This document shows, in pieces, positions 23,826-36,830 of a stretch of DNA of 64,000 nucleotides (the first letter of the stretch is position 1; every line of letters starts with the position of its first letter). A program made the translations under genes and the position numbers. The notes under the pieces were generated by a model. The model made no database searches. It saw only the letters and a list, made by a program, of their open reading frames with translations, and was not told where the DNA came from. The DNA is from Himantopus leucocephalus (lineage: Eukaryota > Chordata > Aves > Charadriiformes > Recurvirostridae), in contig RSEF01000018.1 in the NCBI GenBank assembly GCA_003993805.1, positions 2,905,876 through 2,969,875 of the forward strand, written 5' to 3'.

Positions 23826-23868
23826 GCTCATGTTGAGCTTCTCATCAATCAACACCCCCAAGTCCTTC
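23826..23868 (-). mobile_element. CR1 LINE reverse-transcriptase sliver at a gap edge
   Basis: On the minus strand these 43 bases translate as KDLGVLIDEKLNMS (preceded by L from flanking sequence), the conserved segment near the end of the CR1 reverse transcriptase region. The CR1 match stops abruptly at 23868. In the element's sense this is its 5' truncation point, and the rest would run into the gap. The same segment with the same stopping point flanks the gap at 51778-51877. Confidence 0.85.
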
Positions 23869-26676
23869 AGATGCAGCTGGAGAGCGGGGCTGTGGTCCCC
23901 GCACCCCACGCGGTGCCGGGTAAGGGCTGCGGGGTGGGTCCCTGGAGCGCCCGCACCCACCGAGCAGTACCGCTACTGCCCCACAGCCAGGAGGGAGAGC
24001 TCTGCCCTTCCCTGCCCAGGGGTACCTCCACATCACTCAACCCATTAACTGGTGTCTATATGCATCTTTCTCCCCCGCTACTCCCCTTCTTTCTCACTTC
24101 ACTGGGTGCCACCGGGAGCAGGGTGAGCGTGCGCACAGAGCACTCCTCCTCCCCTAGGGAATTCCTGGGGAGACAAGCCACAGCCTAGAGAGCCCTGACC
24201 CCCCTTTTCGGATTAAGGCAACAGTCCCACCTGATAGCCTGGTGCTCAGGTTATAGCCGACAAACCCCCGTGGAAAAACAGAGCTTTTTTGCTTGGCTGC
24301 ATCCCGCACCCTCGCTGGCTGTCAGGGGTTACGTGTTGCAAAGCAGAGGATCAGCCAGGGGGTCATTCCCACAGCTGGAACGACCTCCCCGACCAGCAAC
24401 AACAGCTTCGCGCCAAAAACCTGTGAACCTGCCAGTGACGTCTCATGGCCCAGCCCTTGTAACAGAAGCTAAGAAACAATTTCTCTCTGCTCGAGATCGG
24501 AGATCTCTCCAGTGCTGCTCCTCCATCTCCAAGGCCAGCCAGGACACAAGCAGCACATTTCACATCCTCTTTAAGCAGTTTCCATTTCTGCCTCTGTCAG
24601 GTTCAGAGGACCACGACTGCGCCCCTTCGTGCAACAGGATCCAGGATGTTCTGCGGTTTTAATTACCCACAGTGGAAACCAGCCGGAGGAAAAAGAAGAA
24701 ATGTTTAGGAGCGCTAACTTTTTCCATGGCTCCAAAGGGCCGAACAACCTTCTGCCAGTATATATAGCTACCTAGGGGTCTATTATTTTATTAAGGGATA
24801 TTTGAAGTGCTCCATGACATAAGCAGATCCATAATATATATATACAGTGCATATGCATACGGAGCCATTTATAGAGCAGATCTTTCTAGCCCTGATAGTT
24901 TATAATGTAGAGGACCTTTCGTCTGGCATTGAACCAAAGCCAAATGCCGCATGTGCTCTTTACATCAATGTAATGCGGAGAAGACGTTTTTCTTGGGAGC
25001 CCCAGTGGAAGCAGGATTTCGTGGAAGGTTTTGCTCTCAAAATGGCAACCGTTTGAAGCCGCCGTACGGGTTTGGATCGGTAGAAGCGGTGCCTGTGAAC
25101 AAGGTCTCGGCGTGCAGAGGGCTGCTGAGGTAATCGAAGGGCCATGGTAAATCAGATCAGTGCGTTTGTCCATGGTGGGCTACACGGTTACCACCGCTGC
25201 AGACGTGACGTGGGCTGGCATACAGAGACCGAGCATGTGAAAACAGGTTGGATCCGCGTGACTTTCACACGCAACACAACCATGCCGTGCGAGTGCCGCA
25301 GTCCCCTCTTCCCCCGTTTTGTGTGTCTGTCCGCTGCTAAGTCTTCTTTCCCTCAAGGAAGTTAACATACAGAGAAAAATAACAAACAGCTTGCTGACAA
25401 TTACTTACTATGCTTTCCTTGCACTAATATCACAGTTTTAAGATCAGACACTGAGATGTGATCTGTAATATTAATATTTATATATGATCCCAACACTGCA
25501 ATTAGACATTTATGCCATATAAAGTGACAGGTAACCACATACTTAGTCCTAGTCAGTTAGATGCAAAGATCATCCACATCTCAAAGCCCAAACACAAGTT
25601 GATCAAGTTTCTCCTTTTTTTCATTCTGCTGAGTCTCAGTACCTTAGCTCTTAAATACGGGAGGGGTGACACAACCAAACACCAGCCACGTCCCAGTTCA
25701 GGTGAACATACCCCTAGCGCCTGCACACCTGGGACAGTCTTACACACTCAGCTCCCCTCGCTGCAGCACTTCATCTCAGTGCTCCTTCCAAGGCCGCTCC
25801 GCGCATGTGTAAAAATATGTAAAAACCATAATTCTCCAAGGACAGGTTATTTTACCTCTGGTCACTTAAGTCCATATTCACCTGCTAAAGACACATCTCT
25901 TATTTCATGTTTGGTGATGCTGGTTAAATTCAAGAAAAAGTCCCACTGCAGACGAGATCAACCGCAGCGAGAACTTTCCTTTTGTACGCACGCAAGATTT
26001 TAATGTAATTTTGAGTTTTCCCAGGTTTTTGTTGATCGTGCCCTTCTGAGCAAGATACTTGGGGAAGAAACAACTCAGTCTTTTGCCCCAACCCCAGCCA
26101 GCTGCCACGCAAACACTCACGCCTTGTAAGCATCAAAGGCAGCTTTTAGTTTGATTTTCCAGACAATTAACAGTGAGACACCTGACCCCCGGATGGCGGA
26201 GATACCCCACAGAGACGTGGTAGGGTCTGACATACAGGAGTTCACAGCCACATATCAAACCGGAATCAGATCTTTAAAGCTGTTTGCCTTTACCACCACC
26301 CATCGGGGTGTGCTCCGGGCTGGCTTCTCCTTTAAAGGGATAGTGACTCGGTGGTATGGTTACACGCTTTCCTTAACTTTAACTTACCTGTTACCTGCAG
26401 TTCGGTTCAGCGTGCTGTCTCACTGTCTCTATATGGCGATTTTCCTTGGTATCCAGGTACAAGCCAGCAGCGTCCACAGCGCACCTCATCAGGACAGAAC
26501 TACATTTACTTGCCCCTGCGGCTCTAATTCAGCAAAGCCTTTGGGTTTTTATGACATTAAAAGTTTCAGCAGGCTACCCCAGCCCTTCCTGGCTTGGACA
26601 CTTTGGGAGGAAGGGGGAAAGTCTGGAGCATGGTCCTGCCAACAGGGATTCCCTGGAGGCTCCAGGGACATCTCTG
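23869..26676. other. Non-coding stretch, GC-rich at the left
   Basis: The first 300 bases are GC-rich, with CpGs, and adjoin the gap; the remainder is mixed, with TA-rich runs near 24830-24850. No exon or transposon recognised. ORFs at 26151-26696 (181 codons) and 25512-26003 (163 codons) have no known domain. Confidence 0.5.
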
Positions 26677-26989
26677 TCTTGTGCTCCAACCTCTGATAGA
26701 CCCAGGATGGAGGAAGCTGGAGAGGCGATTTAGAGCATGCTTTCCACTTCATGACCGAAGAGCACTCTGAGCTGAACCATAGTTAACGTCTAAGTGTGGA
26801 GAGCAGAAAAACATCAACAGAAAATAGAACAANTCTTGTGCTCCAACCTCTGATACACCCAGGACGGAGGAAGCTGGAGAGGCGATTTAGAGCATGCTTT
26901 CCACATCATGACCGAAGAGCACTCTGAGCTGAACCATAGTTAACATCTAAGTGTGGAGAGCAGAAAAACATCAACAGAAAATAGAACAA
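26677..26989. repeat. 156-bp direct duplication joined by a single N (probable assembly artefact)
   Basis: Bases 26677-26832 and 26834-26989 match except for four substitutions, with an N at 26833 exactly between them. It is the longest of the five such pairs. The roughly 2.5% difference is compatible with two alleles of one locus in a heterozygous bird, so it may be one locus shown twice. Confidence 0.75.
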
Positions 26990-29414
26990 ACCTCAGAGGA
27001 GGGGGCAGCATCTCCCCCGTGTACCAGGACTGCTGTGGGAAGCAAATCCCAGTTGGCATCAGCAGCACTGTGAAATAAATGAAGGTGCCTTGGAGGCATC
27101 CTCTTCCATCACAACATCAGCCTTTTTTTCCTCCCCCCCGCTCTCAACCCCAGAGGCAAACCAGCTGAACGGCACCGCAGTGAAAGCACTAATCGAAGCA
27201 GTATTTCATTCGTGCCTCCCTCCCAAGCCCTGAAAGTTGGTATTTTTAAGACAAAATTAAAAATGCTTCCTTACAGTCACTATCCCTATTGCTTGCGATT
27301 CTCCCAGCACACAGAAAGCATCACAGGTAAAGAAACATCTTCCTAGTCTTTAAATAGGTTTTTAACTTGCTCCTATGCTGAACTGGCCAGAGGAAAGCCA
27401 GGCTCACAGGCATAATCGACACTTGAGAAATTTTCCAAGCATAGAAACAGCGGCAGAACATTTAATGGGGAAGCGGAACATGGTTGAGAGCAGTGAAAAA
27501 GGGGTTCTGGGCTCTCCTGTGGTTGCATCCCAAAGACAGCAGTCCCTTCTCCTCCAAGCCTCGCAAGAACAGATAACAAGACCCATGACACTCCCAAGAT
27601 GCATGTGTCAGCCAAAAGTGCATCATTAATCTCCAGGCTTTTCACCTAAAACACACTGCGTGGGAACGAGTCTTCGCCCTTGAGTCACGCTGATCATCTC
27701 AAAAACACACCCGCAGCCACCCTGCTCGCTCAGCACCGCGGTTTGAGAGCTGGGAGGCAGCGCAGTGGGCTGAGGAAAGCCGCGTGCCCCCAAGCACTCC
27801 GCTTACCAGCCGCTCCTGCAGAAATCCTCTCTGCCCCTTCTTGTCATCTGCCACCTCAAGCTCCAAGCTTAGTTTATCTTCTGCTAGAGCAGCTGGTATC
27901 CAGAACGTGGTGGCAGAAGCACACAGCTTCTTGAGCTCAGCAGCCATCTGGGAGAACCTTTCCAAGGGGCGGCTGGAAAATCAGCAGTGTGGAGCACTGG
28001 GAGAGGTATGTGGAGACCATACACCCAAGTCCTGAAAGAGTTTCCAGCAAGACCTAACCGTGCTGGCAGCTGGCGACACCTTCCTGTTAAGTCCCTAAAC
28101 CACTAGGTGTACGGGGATCATACCAAAGGAGATGGTGTGCATCCTGACACGAGGGCACATAAGCTATAGATTCAGTCTCTGAGGTGGTGGGGTCACTCCT
28201 AGAAGCCACTGAGCATCCAGTTGAGCCCAGCAGGACTAGGTTAGATGTCAAAGGTGCACCACAGGAATCATCGTAAAACCCTCTCCAAGTCATCAGCCCC
28301 TCTTCCTTTCTTTCACCACTCCCACTTGATGAGTCCCTGGAAAGAGCAAGGTCAAAGATGAAGAAAGTAGTAAATATTTTCAAGGAGACAATGCAGAGAG
28401 GTTGCATCACAGAAAGACCACTAAGACCAAATCCATCCTGGGCGTTTTCACGATCTGGAGCGGCACTCACTCAAATATGCTCCTTGCAGGGATTACCCCA
28501 TCACCTTCAAGCTCAAGTTACAATTTATAATGTTGAAACGACAGCAAAATATAGTGCCAAAGCTCTTCAGAGAGGGCAAGCATCACTAGGGTGCCCTAGG
28601 ATAACCTTCCCTCTCTGCAGTAACTGCAAGGTACCACACATGCATCCACAGGCACATCCCACCACCGATCCACCCGGGTGCCCCTCCTCACTCCAAGGAG
28701 ATGCGGTTGCACAGAGCCAAGGAGGGGTGCTCGAGGCTGCCCTTATCGCACCTCATCTGCACAAATTCCAGAGAGCCTCTGGGAATTTGAGATTTGTCGG
28801 CATTTCCCATCTCACATTTCCTACTGGAAATCCCTCCAGCTGGTGAGATGCTGTAATAGGTACCATTTAGCGAGCTAATGAAATCCATATGTAATTGTCA
28901 GAAAGATAATTGACACATTAGGACTCAGATTTGCATTTGGCCTTTTGCAGTTCACGTCTCGTGGCACGGCAGCTGCAGGGACGGCAAACGGGCAGCATTC
29001 AACAGCACTGCATGCACATGATCTTTTCTCCCCAGATTAAAAGTTCTATCTGCCTGAAAGGCTGATCTAATGTGGCACAAAGGAGGCCACTCATGTCTCC
29101 TGCCTTGATGATACTATACTACGCTGTTGGTCTGTGTCTTCCTTTCCGGCAGATTACCAGTAGGAAAAGGCTTGCAAGGAGCGCACTACCAACACGCTGT
29201 ACTACTCCATGGAGATGAGTTAAACTGAAGGGAGGGTGGACGGGCTGACGGACACACAGACTCAACTGTTCCAAGTCATCATTGAACATTGCCTGCCCTG
29301 CCTGCCGTCTGGTTAGCCTTGGGTAAACAGCACAGAGCTGGACCTCAAACTTTGATATTTATAAAGTTGGGTGGAGGCAGACCCCCTTCTTCCTTATCTT
29401 TTCTACCTGCAATT
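26990..29414. other. Non-coding stretch, no gene recognised
   Basis: Mixed-composition sequence. ORFs of up to 162 codons (28358-28846) lack any recognisable domain. No transposon I can name. Confidence 0.5.
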
Positions 29415-29690
29415 TAAGTTTTGACTATCCTAAATACTTCTATCACTTGCAAAATTTGTCACTTCACCATACAGTTTGGCTGTGGAGGACTCCATTAGTG
29501 ACCTTCTCCACCGGGAAAACCAATCGTCCATTCCTATCCTTTAGCCAGCTACCAGCCCGCAAGAGGACATGCCTTCATCTCCAACCATAACTTAGCCTGA
29601 GAGCCTTTGATGAGAAAACTCGACAAAAGCTTTTTGAAAATCCAAGTACGCTCTGCAGTCTGGATCAAGCTTGTGGTGGAAAATGGCCAA
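29415..29690 (-). repeat. Old CR1 LINE fragment (reverse-transcriptase region)
   Basis: Antisense CR1 signatures are in order on the plus strand: 'TTGCAAAATTTGTCACTTC' near 29447, 'GACTCCATTAGTGACCTTC' near 29489, 'TCCATTCCTATCCTTTAGCC' near 29527, 'CCCGCAAGAGGACATGCCTT' near 29556, 'GAGAGCCTTTGATGAGAAAA' near 29599 and 'TTTTTGAAAATCCAAGTACG' near 29631. This is the same region as in many turtle, crocodile and bird CR1 copies. It is non-coding and diverged. Confidence 0.75.
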
Positions 29691-29739
29691 AAATGTAAAT
29701 TCTATACAATCATCTAAAGTACATTTTCCATAGGTTGAG

Positions 29740-29786
29740 CATGTACGTCCCTTGGTAAATGGNCATGTACGTCCCTCGGTAAATGG
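29740..29786. repeat. 23-bp direct duplication joined by a single N (probable assembly artefact)
   Basis: Bases 29740-29762 and 29764-29786 match except for one T/C difference, with the N at 29763. It is the shortest of the five pairs. Confidence 0.75.
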
Positions 29787-32700
29787 GAAGCCAAACCTAC
29801 CACATGGATCTTTACATCCAAGGCTCTTGGTTCAGGCCAAAGGTATGACTTTAAAGGAGATCCTCTGACTTTCTGTGGAAGCTTCGCAATGTGTGAATGC
29901 GTATCCAGACAACCACAACACTTTTGGGCTAGGATGCCATCTGGAAATCATTATAAAGCACAGACTTGCTCATGGGATTTCATGCACTTCCCGCCCGACA
30001 TGGGAACAGCCTGTTCCTCATTGTTTGGCTGCTTCTGTTCCTCAACATACCAACTATAGACAGGAGAGACAGAGCAAGTGTCTCCGTGCTGTGAGTTGCC
30101 TTTTTCTTCCTGCCCTTTTAAATCGCTCCTTTGTCCCCAGTTTCCAGTACAGTAATTCTCCCCGTTGGCATTCTGCAAGGCCCGTCCCTCCTGCCGGCGC
30201 AGGGCGATGCTCCACACTTGAGCACGCGCAGCCCTGCGGGACTCGGGCAGTCTGCAAAGCTCTTGCCGGAGGCCTGGAGCCAACTGCAATGGGGAGGTTT
30301 GGTTTTTCACATCTTTTTGTTGGGTTTTTTGGTTTTCTTTTTTTTTTTTCTTTTAAACATATTTTGCTAAGTGCAGAACAATGCAGGAACAGCACAGAAT
30401 GTAAACTTATTTCCTTTTCTAATTAATTTCGCAAACTAAACAGGATCCATAGCTTTCCTGAGCTACTTCAGGGACCCTCTGGAGCATCTCATGTTCATAT
30501 TTCATCCTCCTTTCTGTCTGCATTTTATGCATTCTTCCTCCAAAAATTTTGAACTCCCTCTCCCCTCTCTTCCCTGCTTTTAGGGAGATGTAGAGGCTTC
30601 AAAGAAAACACAAAGACCCCAATTCTCCATTGCTACATATTTTTTGCAGTCACTTCCACTACTGAAAAGCAAAATAAAACATCACTAAGAACATTTCTGA
30701 TTTATATTCACTTTCCGCTAACAAAAGGAGACCAAAAAATGCTACTCTACCACACATTCTGACCAGTTCTCCTGATTTGATCATGTGTCTTTGGGGTGGA
30801 GAAGCAGCAGGTAATACATGTTCAAACAGCTTTGATAACTATCAGAAGACCTCCCAGTCTTGTATCGCAGAAGGAAAGTCTGACAAAGCAGGAACATCTG
30901 GATGTAGCCAGAGCAGTTTGTGCATATTTACTGAACAAGCTTATTTACCATCTAATTGTTTCCAAGCAGTTTCATCATGCTGTTAATGTTGTGTCAAGAG
31001 CAAAGGCAGAGCACTCAACACGTTTAATGACCGACTTAAAGCCCCAGTACAGGGCGTCGCGCAATGGTGTGAGAAATAATGCTGCTCCATTAAGATTTCA
31101 GCCAAGCAGAAAATACCTCCAAAGGACTTTTTGCAAAGGGGTGGATGGGTAAGAAGCTTGGAAACAGAGACAAGTGCCCAGAAAAACTGAGGACCAATGA
31201 AAGGAAGCCAAATTATGTTTTTAAGAACTCATCATTATTCAACTAAACTCATAATTATGTTTTTATAAAGGATGGCCCGACTCACGCCATAAACAACAGT
31301 GGAAGCGACAGCTCAGCCCCACACGCCATGCAACCGCAGCCAACTTGAGGCCAGGATGGGCTGACGGATTGACCGACGGATGGACGGTGGGGCTGCTGAG
31401 CTGCTGGTCCTGGAGCAAACACCCCAAACTTACTCAAATCAGCAACACTTCAACATTTTTTCCATTGACAGCCAACGTGTTGCAAAGGAAGGAGAAAAAA
31501 AAAAAAAACCCCACACAACATTGGGTTTATTGCCTCTTGAATATCAACTGGCATACTCTGCCTTGGGATAATGTACCCTAATTATACAGCTAGCCTTCTA
31601 AACACACTCGTCAAGTCTGCCGCATGTGGCATTTACAGTTGCTGTAATAATACAACAGACAGCCAAGAAGCATAGCATAAGCACACCTCTGACCTGCAAG
31701 TGACCCACTAATTAGTGGATGCACAAGGTTAACGGATGGAGCGCTTCATACAGGGAGGCGTGTTAGCAGCGTGAACTCCAACCTCAGTAAACTGGGAAAT
31801 CTATGCCAGGAGGTGTTTACACATTCATTAGTGGCGTTGGCGAAACAAAACACAACAGAAAAGCCCCTTCCTGTTAATATTATGCTCAGAATAAAATGAG
31901 AGGTCTCTTTTTTCTGCACGCAACAATTATTGCGGAGGTTGAATCGTAACTACGGAATTAGGCCCTGCATTTGGAAACTGCAGGCAATTAGGTCCCGGTT
32001 GGCCCCGGATGCTTTGCCAGGGTTTGTCTACCATCACTACCGAGTTACACATCCCTTGTTTTATCCTTTGGTTGGTAGTAAAATGGTTCCGGATGCTCCA
32101 GATTACAGCTGGGTTAGCACTTCCAGAGAGGTCGCAGCATTTGGAACTGGGTACCTCTGGCTCAACACAAGGGTGCAAGACTTGGACAGCCCCAAGCTCT
32201 CCACTGGGGCAAGCAGAGCCATGCTGCTTGCCGCAGCGTTGGCTGGAGCATCCCTCGCACCCAGGAGGCTGCATTTTCACCCTCGCTCTTCCTCTCCTCA
32301 CAGAGGGAGAATTATACCACAACAACCCAGAAAAGGGGCACATCTGACTTCTCCCCAGTGCTGATGGGTTGAGACAGCCAGCACTTAGGGTCAACTCCAG
32401 TCAAACAGCTGTAACCCAAGCCACCAAACCAGGAGCTTTGGTGTCAATGAGGTCCTATTTCCCCGTTCGCCTGTGAGGTGCTCATAGCAGGACAGAAATG
32501 GAAGGTTCTTGTTGTCTCCAGTCAGATATATCAAAGCAGCTCCCAGCTCTGTAGTTGTAGCGGCAAATCAATAGCAAGGTTATTACTACAAACTGCTGAT
32601 CCCAGTCTCCGTCACGCAATGACACCGGCATGTCCCAAAATGTACTCAATCCTCAGTTAAACCTCTTAAGGCATGATCTAGACCCGACAAGAGATATAAC

Positions 32701-33949
32701 AGGAGAAAATTGCAGAGAAAGTGATAGGAGCACAGGCATCCCGGGCAGGCCCCAGGGCTGCGCAGTCACAGCCGTGCACACGGGTGATGGATAGGGCATG
32801 AGCAGAGTGTGTTATTAAAAAAAAAAAGGAAACGGCTATTTTTGTCAAAAGAGTAATTTTGGTGGGAAAACCCTTTTTTGACAGAACACCAAAAATCTGG
32901 AAGCTATTTTTATATTTTCCTTTTAAAGAAGAATAATCTAAACACTTCCAGCTCAATCAGATCAACCCCAATGGGCTCTAAGCATCTCCCGTTTGGGAGA
33001 GGGAGCGTCAGGTCTCTTGACAAAACTGATAATCTTTAAGTTTTGCTAACATTTTTCCTCCAGAAACGAGACATTTCTTGGACAGCCCATCACTCCCAGA
33101 GCTGCCTCAGTGCTGCTGGAGTGACACAGCCCAGCTGGGGACCAGTGCCACATGCGCCCCCCTGGAAGCATCAGTTAAAACCCGCACCCTCCATCACTCC
33201 CACAGCAAAAATGCAGAGGACCCAGAGAGGAGGATTTCACATCACCTCTCCCACTCAAGAATCCTCTTTTCTGTGGACAACACCAACTTCTTAAGAGAGA
33301 GAACAAGAAAAGTCCAATTTTCCTGGCAGACTTGTGGGCTCTATCCAATAAATCAATCTCTCTGTTGCTGCCAAAGCGAGAAAAGACTTCCCATATCTGC
33401 CTCCTGCTTTAAGGGAAGCAAAGAGCAGAGCACTGCGTTTCAGACAGGTATTTTTCAGCTACATTCGGGAGCAAAGATTTCCTTTGATCCTTAGTCCAAG
33501 CTGGGATTTTCAAGCAAAGCTGTTCCCTCCAAGTTATTTGTGGTGGACGTAATTCCCCTCCAGCTAACCCCCATATGGGAAGCAGCCCCCGAGACGGGCC
33601 CACTCCTGGAGGGAACGGTCCCCGAGGGAGTTTCCACATCGTCCCCAGCCTGGCTAAGCAACTTGAAAAGCCAAAATAAAAAAAATCAATGACAGGAATT
33701 TGTTCAGCAGAAAAGAAAACAAGTAGCCGCCAGAGGCTGAGAAAAGAGAACACTGGTGAGGGAGGGGTGACTGCCAGCACCGGGGGGATCGGGGCAGAGG
33801 ACATCCCAGCGCAGTTTGCTGCACTCCTGACTTCGAACAAGGATAACGCAGCAGGATGGTTTTCCCTGGAGAGGCTGGAGTTCAGCTGCCAGTAACTGCG
33901 GCTTATTCACTCCACTCCAGCCTAGCAGGCATGAAGCAACCTCTAACGC

Positions 33950-33965
33950 AAAAAAAAAAAAAAAA
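33950..33965. repeat. Poly-A run of 16
   Basis: Sixteen consecutive A bases followed by a short GA-rich stretch. No transposon is recognisable upstream of it. Confidence 0.95.
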
Positions 33966-34157
33966 GAGAGACCCTTTCCCCCCTATTGGAAGATGAGGGG
34001 ATTTTTGCTCTAATCCCTAAACAAACACATTTAATGCCATTAAACACTCGCTGGCATTACTGAAACATATCATTCTCATGCTGCTGCATGCAGAGCACAG
34101 GCGGGATTTCGGAGAGCTGAGCTCCTGTGATCACGTTGCACTCACAACCTGCCCACG

Positions 34158-34191
34158 GTGGGGGGAAAAAAGAGAAAAAAAAAGAAAAAGA
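34158..34191. repeat. G/A purine tract
   Basis: A near-uninterrupted purine run starting with Gs and continuing as A runs with single Gs. Low complexity. Confidence 0.85.
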
Positions 34192-36439
34192 CTCCTTTGT
34201 CACAGTTCACTAGGAACAGGAGGAAAGTGGCGAGTTAACTTTAGGGAAATGGATAGTTTGGAAGATTTTATGGCCCAATATCTGTAATTAATTTCAAAGA
34301 ACCAGTGCAAATCTCAAAACAAACCAGTTCTCTCCTTTCTCTTCCTGTTCTACAATCTTTCTCTCCTTTATCCCAGTTTGTCTCTACTCTTCTTCCCAAC
34401 AATTAGCACAGCTCAGAAGCATCTCTTCTCTTCCAGAGCAATAGGGCAAGGGAATTAAAGGAAAAAAAAAAAAAGGATCACAGCTGGCCGAGATACTTCC
34501 CAGCTCCCAACACTGCAATACAGAATATTTTTCTCCCTCCCATCTTAAAACTGGAGAAGGCATCACCCAAAAAAACACCAAACTTCTACAAAGTTGCATG
34601 AGCCAACAACAACTGAACTGAGCAGATGTAAATCTTTCTTTTTCAACTGAAGCCATAACAGTTTGTTTCTTCTTTCTTTTTTTAAATAAGGACACAGATT
34701 AACCTGGGTTTTGTTTTATTGCAGATTACTGATAATTCCAAAGCAACACCACATTTGTATGAAAAAAGCCATTGCTGGAGCTGGGAGTATTTAATTCTGT
34801 AACATTATAAAAGTCAAATTATCCCTTAAAATGATCCCTTTCTCATTAAGGGCTATTTGAAAACCTAGATTTCTCAAGACTTACATTTCCCAGACATTCC
34901 TGACCAGCTCTTTTTCTGGGTTACGTGGATAGAGATGATTATGTGGTTAGGAATTCAAATCACCAATATGATGAGTTGGACAGGGGTGGCCCAGCTCCAG
35001 CATGTACTGGGAGCCTGCTACCACCTGATCGCTGCTCTGTGGCCCGAGGGCAAGATGAGCTCTGCAGATGCTCATCCTTTGCCCATCACTGTGGTAGGTC
35101 TGTTCCAGGCTCCAGGTGAACCAGATAATACTCACAGTGATAAATACTTGCAGAAAAAGTCTTGGAAAGGATCTAAAATCACTTTTTTTCTAGGCTTAAT
35201 GCAACGTGCCTCTGCACAAAGGGCATCTCCCACCCCAACTCTTCCTTTTACGCCATTCTCTGAAGCACACTGCTGCACTAAGACATAGGTATGGATCCAC
35301 CTGGACAATTCCCATCTTCCCGTGAAGCCTTATAGGACAAACACCGCAGTGCAGCTAGCCCTCCATGGAAGCAGCAATAAGGACAGGACCAGCCTGGTTC
35401 ATGAAGACTGCACCATCTCGCACCCTCCTCCTGCTGCAGTCTTCCTCCCTCACAAGATACAACCTCCAGCTGCTCAGCGGCCACTCTCCCCTCCCCGATT
35501 TCAACACTCCAACCAGTATAAACAGCAATTCTTTCCTGATCAGACTTGCTTTGACTGGGACAGGTTAGGAAGCAATTACTGGAGCAGCTTTACTGGTGGA
35601 CTTGGAGGAAAGGATGGACAAACAGCTGGGGAAAAAAAAGCACCATAGCAAGCACAGCTGCAGCCTGAGGCCAAGCCTTAGAAATACCCCTCTGGCTGAG
35701 GGCATAGGCACGTTCCTAAGGAAATCAGACAGATTCGGGCTCCGTCTTCTCAACCAGCAACCGTTTGCTGCTCTGCCTCAGGCTCCCACGCAGGGACTCT
35801 CAACGACCGAAGGAGACACCGGCATCGCACTGCCCTCAGCCCCTCCAGCCCAGGCAGCTTCCAGCACGGAACAAGTGCCACAGCGGAATAACCCACCCAA
35901 CTCCAACGCGCAGAGCTGCCGCCGAGCCCACGGCATCGCTGCGATGCCTCTGTCGCTTACTCGAGCAAAATAAAGCCGCAACCATCCCTTTCAAAGAGGA
36001 AGAAATTGGCTTCCTAGGACTATAATGCTGATGAGGAGTTTAAACGTAACCACAAATATAAAACTTTAAAACTCTCATAAACAGATTTGAAAGGGAGCCA
36101 GAGGAACTGGTGCGAATGTGAGCTACTCCAGTACGAAGTAATAACAAAGACACAACTATAAACCTGGGCAAGAAGGAAGAAGAATCGTCAAAGGGGTTTC
36201 CTTTCTTGTGTGTGCAGGAATTTGCTTGAAAATAGGACATTTCCTAAGCAGGGCAACATTAGGTTTGGGGCTTTTATTTTATTTTTTTATATTTTTTGCT
36301 CTCCTGGTTAATTGGCGAGCACAGCCAGAACGCAGACACATGCCAAACGCAGATGTGTCAGCCCAAAGAGGTTCTTCAGATGGCCCCGAGCCAGGTAAAC
36401 ATTTGACCGAAAAGCCCACCTAATTTTAGCGGGCTGCAG

Positions 36440-36830
36440 TCTGGAAAAGTGATTAACTACAGAAAGGCCAGTGTATTGCTTTGTACCTGGGGAACGCTGG
36501 AGCAAAGCAAAGGCTCTCAGGCCCTAATTAAAAAACTGCCTTTTCACTCGACGGAAAGCCGGAGCGCCGTGAAACGAAGGAAGCTGGTACTTTTCCAACA
36601 GTGCTCATAAAGCTGTCAATAAGTTGAGAAAGTGGCCTTGATGGTGTGAAAAAGCCATCTCCAAGAAAAAAGGAAAAAAAAGTCTTTGCTGTTCAGTAAG
36701 GCCTAACAAATCATCTAGGATCATATAAATTGCAAATTTAACAGCAAATTAGTAGTGTTTGTGAAATCTAGACAGCCAGCTAAGACAAAAATCAAGAGCA
36801 GGTAATTGTGAAATTAGATACAGCAGGGTT
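36440..36830. promoter_or_regulatory. Candidate conserved non-coding element
   Basis: An AT-rich block with several motif types often seen in vertebrate developmental enhancers: ATTGCTTTGTA (SOX-like) near 36473, CCCTAATTAAA near 36521, CTGTCAATAAG near 36614 and AAATTGCAAATTTAAC near 36727. No repeat is recognisable across it. This is a judgement from texture and motifs only. Confidence 0.2.

Noticed and set aside
23601..24188. 195-codon ORF across the second gap
   Set aside because: The reading frame runs through 100 N bases of unknown true length, and the two sides are an LTR and antisense CR1 sequence.
26151..26696. 181-codon plus-strand ORF
   Set aside because: No domain recognised. 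It ends at the start of a probable assembly duplication and overlaps another open frame.
29875..30426. 183-codon plus-strand ORF
   Set aside because: Ends in a T-rich run that gives the low-complexity FGFLFFFSFK, overlaps ORFs in two other frames and on the other strand, no family similarity.
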